DNA of 8,467 nucleotides from an uncultured Oscillospiraceae bacterium (lineage in GTDB: Bacteria > Bacillota > Clostridia > Oscillospirales > Oscillospiraceae): positions 1-8,467 of the forward strand of contig CAKTZN010000074.1 in the NCBI GenBank assembly GCA_934635545.1, in the 5' to 3' direction. This document shows positions 6,012 to 8,467 of this stretch, piece after piece. The position numbers were made by a program, and so were the translations under genes. The notes beneath the pieces are model-generated. The model did no database searches, had not been told where the DNA came from, and was given only the letters and a program-made list of their open reading frames with translations. Numbering within the stretch: the stretch's first letter is position 1; every line of letters starts with the position of its first letter.

Positions 6012-7184
6012 ATGAAATGTCCATCCTGCGGCGCACCGAATGTAATTCTGCACAAAAACATATGGGAATGTGGCTGGTGCGGCGACAGTGGGCCTATCCC
6101 GCGCAGTGTGATTGAAGCGCGCAAAGCCGCAAAGACTGTCCGGATGCCCAGGGAGATCACCCTCACATTATCTATCGAGCCTAATACCGATTGCGGCGAT
6201 GTGATTGAACCGTCCCATTTCTTCGACCCAAACGCAGAAAAGTTGGCAAAAACCTTTCCGGAGGAAATGTTCCGCTGGACATTAGAGCAGCAACAGGAGA
6301 TGTACTGCGCGGATATGCTGGAGGAGGTCTATGCCGACGATCCGCAAAAGGCCATCACCATGTGGCGCTCCCTGCTGCCTGACCAGACGCCGATGAACGA
6401 TTCAAACTGTGCGGAAGGCTTTTTCTCTGAGATTGACTTTCTCTGGGACGATGAAGCATTCGATGCAGAAGGCTTTTTGCCATTGCTTGATGCCATGCAA
6501 GCGGATGACAGTCTGGCCCGCATCATCTTTCAGAGCGGTTGCGTGTGTCAGCTACACTTCAAACTGCTCAAGGCAGCTATTGAACAGGACAGGGTATCCG
6601 AAGCCGCATATTTGTTTGCACTTCTAAAAGCTAATTCCTTCTCACGAGGTAAATGGGCTGTGAGCTTTTCGCAGTTTCAAACATTGATGTGTGGTATCCC
6701 CCTTTCGCCAGTGGACACCAACGTGATGCACACGGAAAAGCTCCGGCAAAAAATACCCCTCGGAATAGCTAAGGAAGAACCTGTATCCGCAAATGAGGAC
6801 ACATCTCCTACACTACCATCGGAAACAAAGCCATCCCATAAGGGAGGCAAGGCTGTAATTATCATAGGTTGTCTTTTGCTGATAGGATTGCTGAGCATCT
6901 TGGCAATGCAGGATATTTCAGAAAAGCCTCCTGCAACAATACCTCCATCATCTAACAGCAAACCATCTGTTACTCAACCTACAGCACCATCAAAAATCGA
7001 TATTCCGACCGCACAGCCTACCACTCCCGGCCAGACTTTCAACTACGGTGGCGGGACTGCCGACACTGCCCCTGGTAGCGGTCACAGTCTCCGTGAGGAC
7101 TACGGTGATCCGGAAGATCTCTACGAAGACGGTGGCTACGATGATCTTGATGAAGCTTGGGATGAGTGGGAGGAAGGGTGGTAA
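6012..7184 (+). CDS. Zinc-ribbon single-pass membrane protein of unknown function
   Basis: I do not recognise a named family. The 390-aa protein begins 21 bases after res stops, behind AAGGGGGGTG (5997-6006), so it is very likely co-transcribed. Residues 3-23 form a zinc ribbon with C3-x2-C6 and C20-x2-C23. Residues about 60-250 are a soluble, probably helical region rich in acidic and aromatic residues, with several further cysteines (C61, C99, C133, C177, C179, C227). A basic stretch (K273-K280) precedes one hydrophobic segment (281-299), which predicts the zinc ribbon inside the cell and the tail outside. The tail is Pro/Thr/Ser-rich (303-340), then Gly-rich, and ends (362-390) in a strongly acidic stretch of Asp, Glu, Tyr and Trp. 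The gene is less GC-rich than its neighbours. A sensor or membrane effector connected to the restriction operon is possible, but a passenger gene is equally so. Confidence 0.85.
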   Translation: MKCPSCGAPNVILHKNIWECGWCGDSGPIPRSVIEARKAAKTVRMPREITLTLSIEPNTDCGDVIEPSHFFDPNAEKLAKTFPEEMFRWTLEQQQEMYCADMLEEVYADDPQKAITMWRSLLPDQTPMNDSNCAEGFFSEIDFLWDDEAFDAEGFLPLLDAMQADDSLARIIFQSGCVCQLHFKLLKAAIEQDRVSEAAYLFALLKANSFSRGKWAVSFSQFQTLMCGIPLSPVDTNVMHTEKLRQKIPLGIAKEEPVSANEDTSPTLPSETKPSHKGGKAVIIIGCLLLIGLLSILAMQDISEKPPATIPPSSNSKPSVTQPTAPSKIDIPTAQPTTPGQTFNYGGGTADTAPGSGHSLREDYGDPEDLYEDGGYDDLDEAWDEWEEGW

Positions 7185-7290
7185 AATGAAAGAAAGCTGC
7201 CGCAGAAATTTCCTGCGGCAGCTTTTCGCATCAGTCGCCCTTGGGCCACAATGTGTACCCATGAGATTGTAGCCTCAGCAGTCCCTTTTT
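7185..7290 (-). ncRNA. Candidate structured RNA or inward-facing repeat, right copy
   Basis: Read on the minus strand from 7290, directly at the yigZ stop codon, the sequence AAAAAGGGACTGC is identical to the left copy's first 13 bases, and 36 of 47 positions match in total. The same bulged hairpin forms: 7261-7257 with 7246-7242, bulge A7256, 7255-7253 with 7249-7247, loop ATT. Relative to the left copy, the second pair is G-C instead of A-U and the innermost outer-stem pair is U-G instead of U-A, so pairing is kept despite base changes. A 13-bp terminator hairpin follows 16 bases later. Here it would lie in the 3' untranslated region of the hflX-yigZ message and be transcribed by that operon. 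A terminal inverted repeat of the island is the competing reading. Confidence 0.4.
7193..7225. terminator. Shared terminator between the convergent operons
   Basis: A 13-bp stem (7193-7205 with 7213-7225; AAAGCTGCCGCAG) encloses the loop AAATTTC. It begins nine bases after the stop of the plus-strand membrane-protein gene and 65 bases beyond the yigZ stop on the minus strand. On the minus strand the stem runs into CTTTCTTTCATTTT, a good T-rich tail; on the plus strand only TTTT, mostly within the stem, follows. It probably works in both directions, better for the hflX-yigZ message. Confidence 0.88.
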
Positions 7291-7925
7291 TATTTCACTT
7301 CCACTCGCGGCCCCGGACGGTACTCCTCCGCCAGCACCCGGATAGTGATGCCTCCGGCGGACAGCTCCGTCAGCCGTGCCTGCAGGGCTTCCGCCTTTTC
7401 CGCAGGCAGCGAGATGGACAGCACCACATCCGCGCCGTAGGCCACATCGTCGATGACGCCGCCCTGGGCCTCGATCTCCAGCTTCACCCGCTCCAACAGC
7501 GGATAGGTGCAGGGTACCTCCACCCTGGCCCACGCGCCCATGACGGCCACGCCGGAGGCGACCAGCGCGTCCTTGGCCCCCTTGGAATAGGCCCGGGTCA
7601 GGCCGCCAGCCCCCAGCAGGATGCCGCCGAAATACCGGGTCACCACGCAGCACACGTTGGTGACCTCCTCCCGCTCCAGCACCTTCAGCATGGGCTGTCC
7701 GGCAGTGCCCTGGGGCTCACCGTCGTCACTGTACCGGGCGGTGGTGGGGCCGATGCGGTAGCACCAGCAGTTGTGGCGGGCGTCATAGTACTTGGCCTTC
7801 ATGTCCTTGATGCACTGCTGGGCCTGCTCCTCCGTCTCCACCGGCCAGATGTGGCTGATGAAACGGGAGCGCTTCTCCACGAACTCACTGTCCGCCGCCT
7901 GAAAGGGAACCCGAAACTCGCTCAT
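7290..7925 (-). CDS. yigZ: YigZ / IMPACT (UPF0029) family protein
   Basis: A 211-aa cytosolic protein of the YigZ/IMPACT family; the eukaryotic relative IMPACT acts on translational control through Gcn1, while the bacterial role is unsettled. Residues about 1-130 form the IMPACT domain, with SDDGEPQGTAGQP (66-78) and the signature run VVTRYFGGILLGAGGLTRAY (94-113). Residues about 138-200 fit the smaller C-terminal DUF1949 domain. The start at 7925 was chosen because the protein begins MSEFRVPFQ like its relatives, has AAGGAGG eight bases upstream, and overlaps the hflX stop by four bases (ATGA). An upstream in-frame start at 7997 would add 24 residues of unrelated sequence that lie wholly in the hflX gene. 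Codon use is GC-rich and like hflX. The ATGA overlap indicates translational coupling of two proteins with links to translation. Confidence 0.94.
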   Translation of the reverse strand: MSEFRVPFQAADSEFVEKRSRFISHIWPVETEEQAQQCIKDMKAKYYDARHNCWCYRIGPTTARYSDDGEPQGTAGQPMLKVLEREEVTNVCCVVTRYFGGILLGAGGLTRAYSKGAKDALVASGVAVMGAWARVEVPCTYPLLERVKLEIEAQGGVIDDVAYGADVVLSISLPAEKAEALQARLTELSAGGITIRVLAEEYRPGPRVEVK

Positions 7926-8467
7926 TCCCAGTCCTCCTTCGGCGGCTGCCAGCCCTCGATATAGTCCTTCAACTGTCCCAGCAGCCGGGGATTGCACACG
8001 GCCACCACGTCCACCGTGGCACCGTACTCCACGCTCTCCACCTTGGCCTCCCGGTACAGGCTGTCCAGCGCCCCCGCCTTGTCATAGGGCAGGTGCAGCG
8101 TCACCCGCTTGGTGCCCTTGTCAAGCTTCCTGTCGATCAGCGCCAGCAGGTCGGGGATGCCCTCGCCGGTCTTGGCGGAGATGGCCACGGCGTCCGCCTC
8201 CTTGGCCCGGTCGCCGGGGAAGCTGAGGTCAGACTTGTTGTACACCCGGATGCAGGGGATGGTGTCCGCCCCCAGCTCACGGATCAGGCGATCCACCGTG
8301 TCCGCCTGCTGCCGCCACTGGATGTTGGAGGAGTCGATGACGTGCAGCAGCAGGTCGGCGTACTCCAGCTCCTCCAGCGTGGCCTTGAAGGCCTCCACCA
8401 GCTGGTGGGGCAGCTTGCGGATAAAGCCCACCGTGTCGGAGATCACCACGTCCAGCGTATCGCTGAC
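7922..8467 (-). CDS. hflX: GTPase HflX, C-terminal part (5' end outside window)
   Basis: HflX is a GTPase that binds the 50S subunit and splits stalled or stress-idled ribosomes. The window keeps the last 181 residues of a protein of about 410-430; the frame is open through base 8467 on the minus strand, so the beginning lies to the right. The fragment holds G3 (DTVGFIRKLPH, from fragment residue 11), G4 (NKSD, 77-80) and G5 (SAKTG, 97-101), followed by the usual HflX C-terminal domain. The RKLPH..LVEAF context right after G3 distinguishes HflX from Era, Der and Obg GTPases. The Walker A (G1) and the N-terminal glycine-rich ribosome-binding domain are outside the window. It ends in TGA overlapping the yigZ ATG. 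Confidence 0.95.
   Translation of the reverse strand, partial: VSDTLDVVISDTVGFIRKLPHQLVEAFKATLEELEYADLLLHVIDSSNIQWRQQADTVDRLIRELGADTIPCIRVYNKSDLSFPGDRAKEADAVAISAKTGEGIPDLLALIDRKLDKGTKRVTLHLPYDKAGALDSLYREAKVESVEYGATVDVVAVCNPRLLGQLKDYIEGWQPPKEDWE

Larger units (their letters stand above)
1307..7289. other. Acquired defence-type island between two convergent chromosomal units
   Basis: The segment sits between the terminator of the DtxR-family gene (plus strand) and the stop codon of yigZ (minus strand), two units that would otherwise face each other across a short gap. It carries a broken Xre repressor, a possible recombinase tail, an AT-rich control region and a restriction operon, and its base composition is less GC-rich than metK or hflX. 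The edges are not fixed by a direct repeat that I could find; instead a related 47-base element points inward from each end (1410 and 7290). I infer insertion of a mobile or genomic-island segment that has since lost material through at least two deletions. Confidence 0.55.

Noticed and set aside
1307..7290. Direct-repeat attachment sites flanking the island.
   Set aside because: Comparing 1307-1530 with 7185-7290 by eye gave no convincing direct repeat; only the inverted pair was found.
7290..7997. A longer yigZ starting at 7997.
   Set aside because: The extra 24 residues lie wholly within hflX in another frame and are not like YigZ; the start at 7925 has the ribosome site and the typical ATGA coupling.
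1..8467. CRISPR array, tRNA or rRNA genes, intact insertion sequence.
   Set aside because: No regularly spaced repeats, no cloverleaf-like sequence with a T-loop, no rRNA segments and no transposase-like frames were seen on either strand.

Overview
The window looks like a GC-rich, low-salt-bridge-free description of ordinary chromosome from a gut-type Clostridia (Oscillospiraceae-like) genome, interrupted by an acquired defence-type island. The taxonomic guess rests on the style of the metK, hflX and yigZ proteins, strong AAGGAG-type ribosome sites and hairpin/T-tract terminators; it is an inference, not a match to a genome.

Layout. Left flank (1-1306): the 3' two thirds of metK (S-adenosylmethionine synthetase), then a short DtxR/MntR-family metal-dependent repressor with its own promoter and a clear intrinsic terminator. 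Right flank (7290-8467, minus strand): the IMPACT-family protein YigZ, translationally coupled by an ATGA overlap to the 3' part of hflX (ribosome-splitting GTPase). These two chromosomal units converge, and the island lies between them.

Island (about 1307-7289): its base composition is lower in GC than the flanks, especially at 1813-1960 and in the last gene. On the minus strand there is a broken Xre-type repressor joined out of frame to a tail resembling the C-terminus of a large serine recombinase. A divergent AT-rich control region carries a strong plus-strand promoter and operator-like repeats. The plus-strand operon that follows is a deletion product: the first ~46 codons of a probable SNF2/PLD-type helicase are joined directly to the last ~40% of a type III DNA methyltransferase (Mod), followed by a complete type III restriction subunit (Res, 1018 aa) and an unrecognised 390-aa zinc-ribbon membrane protein. 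The Mod remnant lacks its catalytic N-terminal half, so the operon as it stands would make Res without a working modification partner.

The least expected observation is a pair of inward-facing elements at the two island edges (1410-1511 on plus, 7290-7185 on minus). They share 36 of 47 ungapped positions, fold into the same small bulged hairpin with one compensatory A-U to G-C change, and each is followed by a strong terminator-like hairpin. They could be two copies of an undescribed small-RNA/3'-UTR element or the terminal inverted repeats of a mobile element.
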